From: Phenylobacterium parvum
Lineage (GTDB): Bacteria; Pseudomonadota; Alphaproteobacteria; Caulobacterales; Caulobacteraceae
NCBI RefSeq assembly: GCF_003150835.1
Contig: NZ_CP029479.1
Location: forward strand, 1,897,501-1,961,500
Length of the DNA stretch: 64,000 bases
Direction: 5' to 3'
Shown: positions 53,917 to 60,978 of the stretch, piece after piece
Numbering within the stretch: the first letter of the stretch is position 1
How the letters are laid out: every line of letters begins with the position of its first letter
Translations under genes and position numbers: made by a program
The notes under the pieces: model-generated
What the model saw: only the letters and a program-made list of their open reading frames with translations
What the model was told of the DNA's origin: nothing
The model's database searches: none

Positions 53917-54027
53917 ATGAAAAGCCGTCTCTTCCTCACCGCCGCCGTCATGGCCTTGCTGTCGCCCCCGCCCGCTCAAGGGGGGCGGGCGCCCTTACGG
54001 AAGCCGGAGACCAGAATTGAGCCCTGA
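53917..54027 (+). CDS. 36-residue open frame, signal-peptide-like; possibly a remnant
   Basis: MKSRLFLTAAVMALLSPPPA looks like a lipid-export signal peptide and has GGAG 8 nt before its ATG, but the frame stops after 36 codons and overlaps the start of the next gene. It may be the decayed start of a larger secreted protein, for example an outer-membrane receptor, or a leader peptide coupled to the downstream gene. The 157 nt before it (53760-53916) show nothing else. Confidence 0.35.
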   Translation: MKSRLFLTAAVMALLSPPPAQGGRAPLRKPETRIEP

Positions 54028-54868
54028 TCGCCGGACTCTCCTTGGCGGTGTCACAGCCCTGACCGCCCTTTCCCCCCTTCTCACACTCGAGGTCGCCATG
54101 ACTGCCCCCGCTCCGCCAACCCTGAAGACTGTCGACGCCGCTGCGGCCGACGCCCGCACCCAGCTCATGTCGGTTCCCGGACTGAACATGCACGGGGACG
54201 AGGAGGTCGCCATGCTGCTCTATCCCGGGTTCACCGCCCTGGACCTGGTCGGTCCCCACTACTTCTTCGCCTCGATGATGGGCGCAAAGGTCCATCTGGT
54301 GACCACGACCGGCGACCTGTCGCCCGTGTCCAGCGACCTCGGCCTCGCCATCGCCCCGACCGCGACCCTTGCCGACTGTCCGAAGGATCTGACGGTTCTG
54401 TTCGTGCCGGGGGGCTCCACGGGAACCCTGGCTGTAGCGTCCGACCCGGTGGTGCGGGCCTTCGTGGCGGATCGCGCGTCCCGCGCCACCTGTGTGACCA
54501 GTGTCTGCACTGGCTCACTCGTTCTCGGCGCCGCAGGCGTCCTTCGCGGTCGCCGTGCGACCTCGCACTGGGTGGTCAGGGACATGCTGGAGCACTTCGG
54601 GGCGATCCCGACAGACGCCAGGGTGGTCATGGACGGACCGGTCGTGACCGGAGCCGGCGTCTCGGCCGGCCTCGACTTCGCCATCGCCGTCGTGGAGCGC
54701 CTCCGGGGCCGGCCTTACGCCCAGGCGCTCATGTTGCAGGCGGAGTACAAGCCCGAGCCCCCGTTTCCCGGCGGGACACTCGCGAGCACGGACCCGGCCA
54801 TAGCGGGTCCCATGCGGGACATGTTCGCCGGCTTTGCGGCCCGCGTCGCCGAGCTGCCGGCCCCCTGA
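54017..54868 (+). CDS. DJ-1/PfpI family protein with twin-arginine-like signal
   Basis: 283 residues from a TTG. The N-terminus PDRRTLLGGVTALTALSPLL looks like a Tat signal, suggesting export of a folded protein; a start at the ATG at 54098 would give a cytoplasmic protein. The class-I glutamine-amidotransferase-like fold shows VAMLLYPGFTALDLVGP, FVPGGS and the nucleophile Cys in TSVCTGSLVLGAAG. This matches the isonitrile-hydratase/AraC-regulator-like subgroup but without a DNA-binding domain. Activity unknown. Confidence 0.82.
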   Translation: MSPDRRTLLGGVTALTALSPLLTLEVAMTAPAPPTLKTVDAAAADARTQLMSVPGLNMHGDEEVAMLLYPGFTALDLVGPHYFFASMMGAKVHLVTTTGDLSPVSSDLGLAIAPTATLADCPKDLTVLFVPGGSTGTLAVASDPVVRAFVADRASRATCVTSVCTGSLVLGAAGVLRGRRATSHWVVRDMLEHFGAIPTDARVVMDGPVVTGAGVSAGLDFAIAVVERLRGRPYAQALMLQAEYKPEPPFPGGTLASTDPAIAGPMRDMFAGFAARVAELPAP

Positions 54869-55138
54869 CGGCTGAAAAAGCCCCGAAAGGGCCTTAATCC
54901 GGACCCGACCCGGACACATCCGCCCGTCAGGTTGGCAAGGTCGGCGGTCGGACCTGGTTCCGGCCCCTGAACGCCCCCCCAGCCCCCCCGGGGCCGGGAC
55001 CGGCCGCCGCACCTCTCTCCATCCCGGATTTGACCCTGCGGTTTCGCGACGGCGGCCCTCCCTGCGGAAGGCCGTCGTTCTTGTGTCGGTGATGGAACCG
55101 TTGGACAGAGCTTGCAGGCTGGCGCAGGTTAGCCATAT

Positions 55139-55150
55139 CCTTAGCTAAGG
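55139..55150. promoter_or_regulatory. 12-bp palindrome overlapping the toxin-antitoxin ribosome site
   Basis: CCTTAGCTAAGG is a perfect palindrome whose right arm runs into AAGGAGG, the ribosome site of the antitoxin gene. A related half, GTTAGC, lies 13 nt upstream. TA antitoxins of the Phd type bind such palindromes in their own promoter, so this is a likely autoregulatory operator. Confidence 0.55.
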
Positions 55151-55158
55151 AGGCGCCC

Positions 55159-55392
55159 ATGGCCCAGTATTCCGTTCATGACGCCAAGACCCAACTGTCC
55201 CGCCTCATCGCGCGGGCGCTCGCCGGGGAAGAGGTGGTGATCGCGCGGGGGAACTCGCCGGTCGTTCGGCTGGCGCCGCTCACCTCGCCCGGACGGCGGC
55301 GGTTCGGCGCGCTCAAGGGCAGGATCGCCATGGACGCCCGGTTCGACGAGCCCCTGCCCCATGACGAGCTCGAGGGCTGGAACCTTCCGTGA
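55159..55392 (+). CDS. Type II antitoxin, Phd/YefM family
   Basis: 77 residues. The N-terminus YSVHDAKTQLSRLIARALAG and the VVIARGNSPVVRLAPL block are the standard Phd/YefM DNA-binding fold; the C-terminal part (FDEPLPHDELEGW) is the toxin-binding tail. It should neutralise the downstream PIN toxin and repress the operon. AAGGAGG precedes the ATG. Overlaps the toxin start by 4 nt. Confidence 0.9.
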   Translation: MAQYSVHDAKTQLSRLIARALAGEEVVIARGNSPVVRLAPLTSPGRRRFGALKGRIAMDARFDEPLPHDELEGWNLP

Positions 55393-55775
55393 GACTCCTG
55401 CTCGACACCCACGCCCTCATCTGGTGGCTGGCGGGAGATGAGAAGCTGAGCCTTCGTGCGCGCGACGCCATAGCCGACGAGGCCAACACCGTCGCCGTCA
55501 GCGCCGCCTCGGCCATGGAGGTCGCCACCAAGCACCGGATCGGCAAGCTGCCGGACGCCGCCCTGCTGGCGCAGGACTTCGAGGCCATCGTCGCCGACCA
55601 GGGCTTCTCGGAGCTGTCGATCAGCGTCCGGCACGCCCGACTGGCCGGCGAGATGGGCATCGCCCACAAGGATCCGTTCGACAGGCTGCTGATCGCCCAG
55701 GCCCTGGCCGAGGACATGGTGCTGGTCTCCAACGAGGCGCGCTTCGACGACTCTGCAGTCAAGCGGCTCTGGTAG
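55389..55775 (+). CDS. vapC: Type II toxin, VapC-like PIN-domain ribonuclease
   Basis: 128 residues. The acidic active-site residues are visible: Asp in LLLDTHALIWWL (position 5), Glu in SAASAMEVATKHRIG, Asp in DPFDRLLIAQAL and a late Asp in NEARFDD. PIN toxins cut tRNA or rRNA. The starting GTG overlaps the antitoxin stop, so expression is coupled. Length is normal for VapC of the Phd-paired group. Confidence 0.92.
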   Translation: MRLLLDTHALIWWLAGDEKLSLRARDAIADEANTVAVSAASAMEVATKHRIGKLPDAALLAQDFEAIVADQGFSELSISVRHARLAGEMGIAHKDPFDRLLIAQALAEDMVLVSNEARFDDSAVKRLW

Positions 55776-55874
55776 GCGGACCCGTCCGGAAACACTGGCG
55801 GACCGGCGCGGGGTTTGGCAAAGGCGTCTGGCGCACGCCGGCCGGCGGTCGGGGGCGGCGCGGGGAGGCAGTCC

Positions 55875-56333
55875 ATGGCCGATGGTGATGACGGCGCGCA
55901 GACCTGGCGCCACGAGACGGTGACCGAGGGGCCCTGGGCGGGCTGGATCGCCTATGGCTCGGACCCGTTCGAGGAGCACGCCGGCCCCTTCTATTACCGC
56001 CTCGACGCGGCAGGCGCGCCGGTCTGCGCCATGCGGACCGAGGCCCAGCACATGAACGGCGGCGGCTTCATGCACGGCGGGGCCCTGATGACCTTTGCCG
56101 ACTACGCCATCTTCGTCTTTGCGCGCGAGCACCTGCAGGACGGCCACAGCGTGACCGCCAACTTCAACGCCGACTTCGTGGGAGCCGTTCCCCTCGGCGC
56201 CCTCCTGGAGTGCCGGGGCGAGGTGGTGAAGGGCGGACGGAGCCTCATCTTCCTGCGCGGCCTGATGACCGTGGAGGGCCAGACGGTGTTTTCCTTCTCC
56301 GCCGTCATCAAGAAGACCGGCAAGCGGACTTGA
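55875..56333 (+). CDS. PaaI-type hotdog-fold thioesterase
   Basis: 152 residues with the hotdog-fold pattern: MNGGGFMHGGALMTFADYAIF (about 58-78, the HGG motif with a downstream Asp) and TANFNADFVGAVPLGALLEC. Such enzymes hydrolyse acyl-CoA thioesters, often aromatic or medium-chain. The ATG has GGGGAGG six nt upstream. Its stop overlaps the TTG start of the LLM gene. Confidence 0.88.
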   Translation: MADGDDGAQTWRHETVTEGPWAGWIAYGSDPFEEHAGPFYYRLDAAGAPVCAMRTEAQHMNGGGFMHGGALMTFADYAIFVFAREHLQDGHSVTANFNADFVGAVPLGALLECRGEVVKGGRSLIFLRGLMTVEGQTVFSFSAVIKKTGKRT

Positions 56334-57343
56334 AGGCGCGGCTCTCCGTCCTGGACCTGTCGCCGGTTGGCGGCGAGGCCACGCAGGCTGAGGCCATGCG
56401 GGAAACGATCGCCGTGGCCCAGGCGGCCGAGCGGCTGGGCTATGACCGGTTCTGGGTGGCCGAGCACCACAACATGCGCAGCCTGGCCTCGGCATCGCCC
56501 GAGATCCTGATGGCCGCCCTGACCCAGGCCACCAAGACCATCCGCCTCGGCTCGGGCGGGGTCATGCTGGTCAACTATTCGCCCCTGAAGGTGGCGGAGG
56601 TCTTCATGGCCCTGGAGGCCCTGGCGCCGGGGCGGATCGACCTGGGCGTCGGCCGGGCCCTGGGGACGGACGGGCGGACCGGCGGGGCCCTGCGCTCGGC
56701 GGGGTCGGAGGCCTTCCCCCAGTACTTCGCCCTGCTCAACGCCTGGCTGCTGGACGCCGGCGGGGTGGAGCCGATCACCGAGGCCCATCCGGCCCGGGGC
56801 ATCCACGCCTCGCCCTCGGGGCCCTCGCACCCCGACCTCTTCCTCCTCTGCTCCTCGCCGGAGACCGCCGACTTCGCCGGCCGCGCCGGGGTGGGCATGG
56901 TCTTCGCCGAGTTCATCGCCCGGGCTGACGGCGGCCCGGCGGTGAGCGCCTATCGCGCCGCCTTCACCCCCTCGGCCTTCCGTGAGCAGGGCTGGGCGGC
57001 GGTGGCGACCATCGCCCTGGCCGCGGAGACCGCCGAGGCCGCCGAGCGCCTCGCCGCCCCCATGCGGGCCAGCGCCCTCGCCGGCCTGGACGGCCCCGGC
57101 GCAGACGGCGAGCGGCCGCGCTTTCCCCGTATCGAGGACGCCCTCGCCTTCCTGGAGGCCCGCCGCGACGACCCCCGCCTGGCCGGCGTGATCGCTCGGG
57201 CGATCGTGGGTGATCCGGAGACCGTGCGCCGAGGTTTGGCGCAGAAGGCCGAGGCGACCGGGGCGGACGAGCTGTTCGTCATGGCCGTAGGGCCGGACCT
57301 GGACAGCCGGGTGCGGTCGCTGGAGCTGATCAAGGGGGGGTGA
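56330..57343 (+). CDS. LLM class flavin-dependent oxidoreductase
   Basis: 337 residues, luciferase-like TIM barrel: RLSVLDLSPVGG, YDRFWVAEHHNMRSLASASPEIL (about 36-58) and LGSGGVMLVNYSPLKVAE. This is the MsnO8-type group of FMN-dependent monooxygenase-like proteins often called LLM class. The TTG start overlaps the thioesterase stop (TTGA), indicating translational coupling. Substrate unknown. Confidence 0.85.
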   Translation: MKARLSVLDLSPVGGEATQAEAMRETIAVAQAAERLGYDRFWVAEHHNMRSLASASPEILMAALTQATKTIRLGSGGVMLVNYSPLKVAEVFMALEALAPGRIDLGVGRALGTDGRTGGALRSAGSEAFPQYFALLNAWLLDAGGVEPITEAHPARGIHASPSGPSHPDLFLLCSSPETADFAGRAGVGMVFAEFIARADGGPAVSAYRAAFTPSAFREQGWAAVATIALAAETAEAAERLAAPMRASALAGLDGPGADGERPRFPRIEDALAFLEARRDDPRLAGVIARAIVGDPETVRRGLAQKAEATGADELFVMAVGPDLDSRVRSLELIKGG

Positions 57344-57378
57344 GGCGGGGGTCTTCGGTGAGCGGTTGAAGCTCCGTC

Positions 57379-57484
57379 GACCCCCTCACCCGGCTTCGCC
57401 GGGAGCTCCCCCTCGGGGGAGCAATTGCTGAGTCATTCCTCCCCATCAGGGGGAGGTAGACCGCGCAGCGGGCCGGAGGGGGTC
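57379..57484. repeat. Intergenic palindromic repeat, copy B
   Basis: 106 bp, full-length. The left end is GACCCCCTCACCCGGCTTCG and the right end is GGCCGGAGGGGGTC; internal stems are GCTCCCCC/GGGGGAGC-like and CCTCCCC/GGGGAGG-like. It lies 35 nt after the LLM gene. Confidence 0.88.
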
Positions 57485-57499
57485 AACCAGACCGCCGTT

Positions 57500-57545
57500 G
57501 ACCCCCTCAGTCGGCTTTGCCGACAGCTCCCCCTTGGGGGAGCAA
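57500..57545. repeat. Intergenic palindromic repeat, half copy C
   Basis: Only the left half of the element (GACCCCCTCAGTCGGCTTTG to the GCTCCCCC-TT-GGGGGAGC hairpin and AA). Its end lies 10 nt before the GST stop, so it may act as that gene's terminator hairpin. Confidence 0.8.
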
Positions 57546-57555
57546 ACTACGGGCC

Positions 57556-58173
57556 TCAGACCGCCACGGTCGCCGCCGGGCGGGCGCGCATGGCGGCCAT
57601 CCAGCGGTGCACGCCTTCCAGCTCCGCCGGGATCTCCAGCTTGATCATCCGGGTGAAGTCGATGCCGATGAAGGCGACGATGTCGGCGATGGTGAGGCGC
57701 TCGCCGGCCAGCCATTCATGGTCGCGAAGCTGGCGGTCGAGGACCTTCAGGCCCCGCAGGCCCGCCGTACGGTTGGCCTCGGCGATGGCGGGGACCTGGG
57801 TCTCCAGCCGGGCCAGGGCCGGGTGGGTGTGGCGGACGGCCAGCATGAGGGGCCAGGCGACCAGGAGCTCGCCGCGGCGGGTCCACATCTCGATGACGGC
57901 GGCCTCTTCCGGCGTGGCGCCGAACAGGTTGCCCTGCGGGTAGCGGCTCTCGAGGTATCGGCAGATGGCCAGGCTCTCGGTGAGGCAGGTCCCGTCGTCC
58001 AGTTCCAGGGCCGGGATATTGGCGAGGCCAAAACGCTGAATGTAGTCGGGCGTCTTGTGGTCGCCCTCCATGATGTTGATGCGGACGATCTCGACGTCCT
58101 CGATCCCCTTCTCGGCCATGAACCAGCGCACACGGCGGGGATTGGGGGCGAGGGGCGTGTCGTAGAGCTTCAT
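57556..58173 (-). CDS. Glutathione S-transferase family protein
   Basis: 205 residues. N-terminal thioredoxin-like domain (MKLYDTPLAPNPRRVRWFMA; NIPALELDDGTCLTESLAIC) and C-terminal helical domain with WLAGERLTIADIVAFIGID, the GST N-capping motif. Only 22 nt separate it from the nucleoside transporter gene upstream on the same strand, so they may share a transcript. Substrate unknown. Confidence 0.9.
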   Translation of the reverse strand: MKLYDTPLAPNPRRVRWFMAEKGIEDVEIVRINIMEGDHKTPDYIQRFGLANIPALELDDGTCLTESLAICRYLESRYPQGNLFGATPEEAAVIEMWTRRGELLVAWPLMLAVRHTHPALARLETQVPAIAEANRTAGLRGLKVLDRQLRDHEWLAGERLTIADIVAFIGIDFTRMIKLEIPAELEGVHRWMAAMRARPAATVAV

Positions 58174-58195
58174 GGGGAACTCCCGTTCCAGCGGC

Positions 58196-59476
58196 TCAGT
58201 GGAAGAGTTCGCGGGGCAGGAGACCCACGACGGCGGCGGACAGGCAGGTGGCGAGGAAGCCGGCGAACATGGCCTTCCAGACCATGCCGATGACCTCGGA
58301 GCGGCGCTCGGGCACGAGGACGGAGTAGCCGGCCACGTTCATTCCCACCGAGGCGATGTTGGCGAAACCGCAGAGGGCGTAGGTCATCAGGACCCGGGTG
58401 CGCGGATCGATGGCCTCCAGGGGCGTCGCGCCCAGCTGTATGAAGGCGGAGAACTCGGTCAGGACCAGCTTGACCCCCAGGAGGGAGCCGGCGAGGCGGG
58501 CGTCCTCGGCGGGAACACCGGTCAGCCAGACCAGGGGGGCGAAGATGAGTCCCAGGATGCGCTCGAGGGTCAGGGGGGCGCCGGCCACGTCGGGCAGGAG
58601 GCCGAGGACCCCGTTCAGCAGGGCGGCGATGGCCACGAAGACGATCAGGGTCGCGCCGATGTTGAGGGCGATCTGAAGGCCGTCGGAGGCGCCCCGGATC
58701 ACCGCATCGATGCTGCTCTCGTAGACCTTGTCCGGACCGTGATCGAGGGGATCGGCCTGCTCGGCGACGCGATCCCGGGGCACGAGGATCCGGGCGAGGA
58801 GCACCCCCGCCGGCGCCGAGATGATGGAGGCGGTGATGACGTGGGCCGCGGCGTTGGGCAGGAAATCCTTCAGGATGGCGGCGTAGGCCACCATGGTCGA
58901 GCCGGCCACGCAGCTCATGCCGACGGTGATCAGCATGAAGAGCTCGGAGCGGCTCAGCCGGGCGAGGTAGCTTCGGATGAAGATCGGCCCCTCGACCTGG
59001 CCCATGAAGATGGTGGCGGCGACGGCCAGGGCGGGCGGGCCGCGCAGGCCCATGGTCTTCTCGAAGACGAAGCCGAAGCCCCGGGTGAGGACCTTGAGGA
59101 TCTTCCAGTGCCAGAGCAGCGCCGCCAGGGCGCAGACCACCAGGATGACCGGCAGGACCCGGAAGGCGAAGACGAAGAGGGCGCCGGAATTGGCGACGGC
59201 GTAGGGCTGGCCCTCCCCGCCCGCGAGGTAGCCGAAGACGAAGGCCACGCCGGTCTGGGTGGCGGCGGCGAGGGCCTCGACCCCCTGGCCGAGGGCGGCC
59301 ACCACGGCCCGCAGGGGCGGCAGGCCGAACAGGCCCAGCACCAGCAGGAGCTGGATCAGGAGGGCGCCGCCCGCCAGCCGCCAGGGAAAGGCGCGGCGGT
59401 TCTCGGACAGGGCCCAGCACAGGCCCATGATGACGGCCAGGCCCAGAAGGCTCTGGGCGTTCTCGGCGCGGAACAT
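58196..59476 (-). CDS. nupC: Concentrative nucleoside transporter (CNT/NupC family)
   Basis: 426 residues, many membrane segments, with the CNT core sequences QTGVAFVFGYLAGG, EGPIFIRSYLARLSRSELF, MVAYAAIL, the late GVKLVLTEFSAFIQLG and YALCGFANIASVGMNV, which correspond to the conserved substrate- and sodium-binding helices. It imports nucleosides with an ion gradient. Located in the inner membrane. The 396-nt gap before it on its own upstream side holds the tandem repeat array. Confidence 0.92.
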   Translation of the reverse strand: MFRAENAQSLLGLAVIMGLCWALSENRRAFPWRLAGGALLIQLLLVLGLFGLPPLRAVVAALGQGVEALAAATQTGVAFVFGYLAGGEGQPYAVANSGALFVFAFRVLPVILVVCALAALLWHWKILKVLTRGFGFVFEKTMGLRGPPALAVAATIFMGQVEGPIFIRSYLARLSRSELFMLITVGMSCVAGSTMVAYAAILKDFLPNAAAHVITASIISAPAGVLLARILVPRDRVAEQADPLDHGPDKVYESSIDAVIRGASDGLQIALNIGATLIVFVAIAALLNGVLGLLPDVAGAPLTLERILGLIFAPLVWLTGVPAEDARLAGSLLGVKLVLTEFSAFIQLGATPLEAIDPRTRVLMTYALCGFANIASVGMNVAGYSVLVPERRSEVIGMVWKAMFAGFLATCLSAAVVGLLPRELFH

Positions 59477-59575
59477 GTCCTGGTCTCCCCCGGTGCAAAC
59501 CCCACTTGAACGCTGGAGGGCCTCCGGCGCAACCCGCTAGCTGTTGGGGATCAACAGGTTGTCGGCGAGGCCGTC

Positions 59576-59680
59576 GACCCCCTCACCCGGCTTCGCCGGG
59601 AGCTCCCCCTTGGGGGAGCAACGGCTTAGTGATTCCTCCCCCCAGGGGAAGGTGGACCGCGAAGCGGGCCGAAGGGGGTC
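59576..59680. repeat. Intergenic palindromic repeat, copy D (first unit of a 120-bp tandem array)
   Basis: 105 bp, full-length: GACCCCCTCACCCGGCTTCG, then hairpins CCGGCTTCGCCGG, GCTCCCCC-TT-GGGGGAGC and CCTCCCCCCAGGGGAAGG, ending GGCCGAAGGGGGTC. The next unit follows after a 15-nt spacer. Confidence 0.9.
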
Positions 59681-59695
59681 AGCTGAGGGGCCGTC

Positions 59696-59800
59696 GACCC
59701 CCTCACCCGGCTTCGCCGGGAGCTCCCCCTTGGGGGAGCAACGGCTCAGTAATTCCTCCCCCCAGGGGGAGGTGGACCGCGAAGCGGGCCGGAGGGGGTC
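59696..59800. repeat. Intergenic palindromic repeat, copy E (second unit of the array)
   Basis: 105 bp, nearly identical to copy D and starting exactly 120 nt later, with the same 15-nt spacer (AGCTGAGGGGCCGTC) on its right. The terminal inverted ends are intact (GACCCCCTC and GAGGGGGTC). Confidence 0.92.
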
Positions 59801-59815
59801 AGCTGAGGGGCCGTC

Positions 59816-59862
59816 GACCCCCTCACCCGGCTTCGCCGGGAGCTCCCCCTTGGGGGAGCAAT
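59816..59862. repeat. Intergenic palindromic repeat, half copy F (third unit of the array)
   Basis: The left half only, again 120 nt after the previous start, ending in the GCTCCCCC-TT-GGGGGAGC hairpin and AATT. It lies 11 nt before the stop of the OYE-family gene, where it may serve as that gene's terminator. Confidence 0.88.
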
Positions 59863-59872
59863 TGAGGCGTTG

Positions 59873-60949
59873 CTAGCCTTCGACGAAGCCGGCCCAGGTG
59901 CTCATGTAGTTCACGAAGGTCGGGCCCAGGCCCTCAGCCTCGAGATGGGAGCGGGAGACCGGGAGGCTGACGGGGCGGAAGTCGGGGTTGGCGCGGGCCT
60001 TCTGGGGCCAGTCGTGGTGCAGGATGGCGGCCCGGCCGAGGAGGACGAAGTCGGCGCCGGCGTCCAGCATGGCCCTGGCGTCGGCGGCGCTCATGAGCTT
60101 GCCGGCGACGCCGAGGCGCACGTCCCCGCGGGGCAGGTCGGTGAAGAACGACATGAGGGTCCGGCCGCGATGGGCCTCCTCGACCGGTTCCTTGAAACAA
60201 TCCCAGAGGGACATGTCGAGGTAGTCGATCCTCGCCTCGGACAGGAGGCGGCCGGCGAGGTCGCGGACCTCCATCAGGCTGAGGCCGAACCGCTCGGGCG
60301 ACAGGCGCAGGCCGAGGTTGAAATCGGCGCGGCAGGCGGCCCGGACGCCGTCGATGATCTCGAGGATCAGGCGGGCGCGGTTCTCGGGCGAGCCGCCGTA
60401 GGCGTCGGTGCGGCGATTGGTCTCGGCGCTGAGGAACTGGCAGAGCACATAGCCGTGGGCGCCGTGGATCTCCACGCCATCGAAGCCGGCCTTGTCGGCG
60501 CGGACGGCGGCGGCGACGAAGTCATCACGCAGCTGGTGGACCTCATCCAGGGTCAGGGCGCGGGAGCCCGTACCGGCGTCCTCCGAGGGGCAGACCGGCG
60601 CCTCGCCGATCAGGGCGGCGGGCGAGCGCATGCCGGCGTGGTGCAGCTGAACGACCCCGAGGCTGCCCGCCTTGCGGATGTCCTCCGCCAGGCGGGCGAG
60701 GCCCGGGATGTGGACGTCGGAGAAGATGCCGACCTGGCCGGGGAAGCCCTGGCCGATCCGCTGGACATGGGCCGCCGCGGTCATGGTCAGGCCAAAGCCG
60801 CCCTGGGCGCGCAGGGTGAGCCAGCGGTGCTCGTCGTAGGAGAGCGTCCCGTCGGGATGGCTCTGCAGGTTGGTGAGCGGCGCCAGCATCAGCCGGTTCT
60901 TCATCTCCGGACCGCGGATGAAGCTCATCGGTGCGAACAGGTCGGTCAT
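59873..60949 (-). CDS. NADH:flavin oxidoreductase, Old Yellow Enzyme family
   Basis: 358 residues, FMN-binding TIM barrel. Typical blocks are KNRLMLAPLTNLQSH, VVQLHHAGMRSPA, GFDGVEIHGAHGYVLCQF (about 155-172), TDAYGGSPENRARLILEII and the phosphate-binding ADFVLLGRAAIL. These enzymes reduce activated C=C bonds of enones. The HGAHGYVLCQFLS His pair positions the substrate carbonyl. Natural substrate unknown. Confidence 0.92.
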   Translation of the reverse strand: MTDLFAPMSFIRGPEMKNRLMLAPLTNLQSHPDGTLSYDEHRWLTLRAQGGFGLTMTAAAHVQRIGQGFPGQVGIFSDVHIPGLARLAEDIRKAGSLGVVQLHHAGMRSPAALIGEAPVCPSEDAGTGSRALTLDEVHQLRDDFVAAAVRADKAGFDGVEIHGAHGYVLCQFLSAETNRRTDAYGGSPENRARLILEIIDGVRAACRADFNLGLRLSPERFGLSLMEVRDLAGRLLSEARIDYLDMSLWDCFKEPVEEAHRGRTLMSFFTDLPRGDVRLGVAGKLMSAADARAMLDAGADFVLLGRAAILHHDWPQKARANPDFRPVSLPVSRSHLEAEGLGPTFVNYMSTWAGFVEG

Positions 60950-60978
60950 CGGTTTCCCCCTCTATCCCTTGGTCGGCC

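Noticed and set aside
54880..54896. Hairpin AGCCCCGAAAGGGCCT after the PfpI gene as a terminator
   Set aside because: Only four consecutive base pairs form and no T-run follows, so the support is too weak to list as a feature.
57379..57545. Possible CRISPR-like array from the repeated palindromic units
   Set aside because: Units are about 105 bp with internal hairpins and identical spacers, not short repeats with unique spacers, and no cas genes are present.
59506..59876. Open frames of 110-119 codons with threefold internal repeats over the 120-bp array
   Set aside because: The period of 120 nt is a multiple of three, so any open frame repeats automatically; the sequence is an intergenic palindromic element found elsewhere without these frames.
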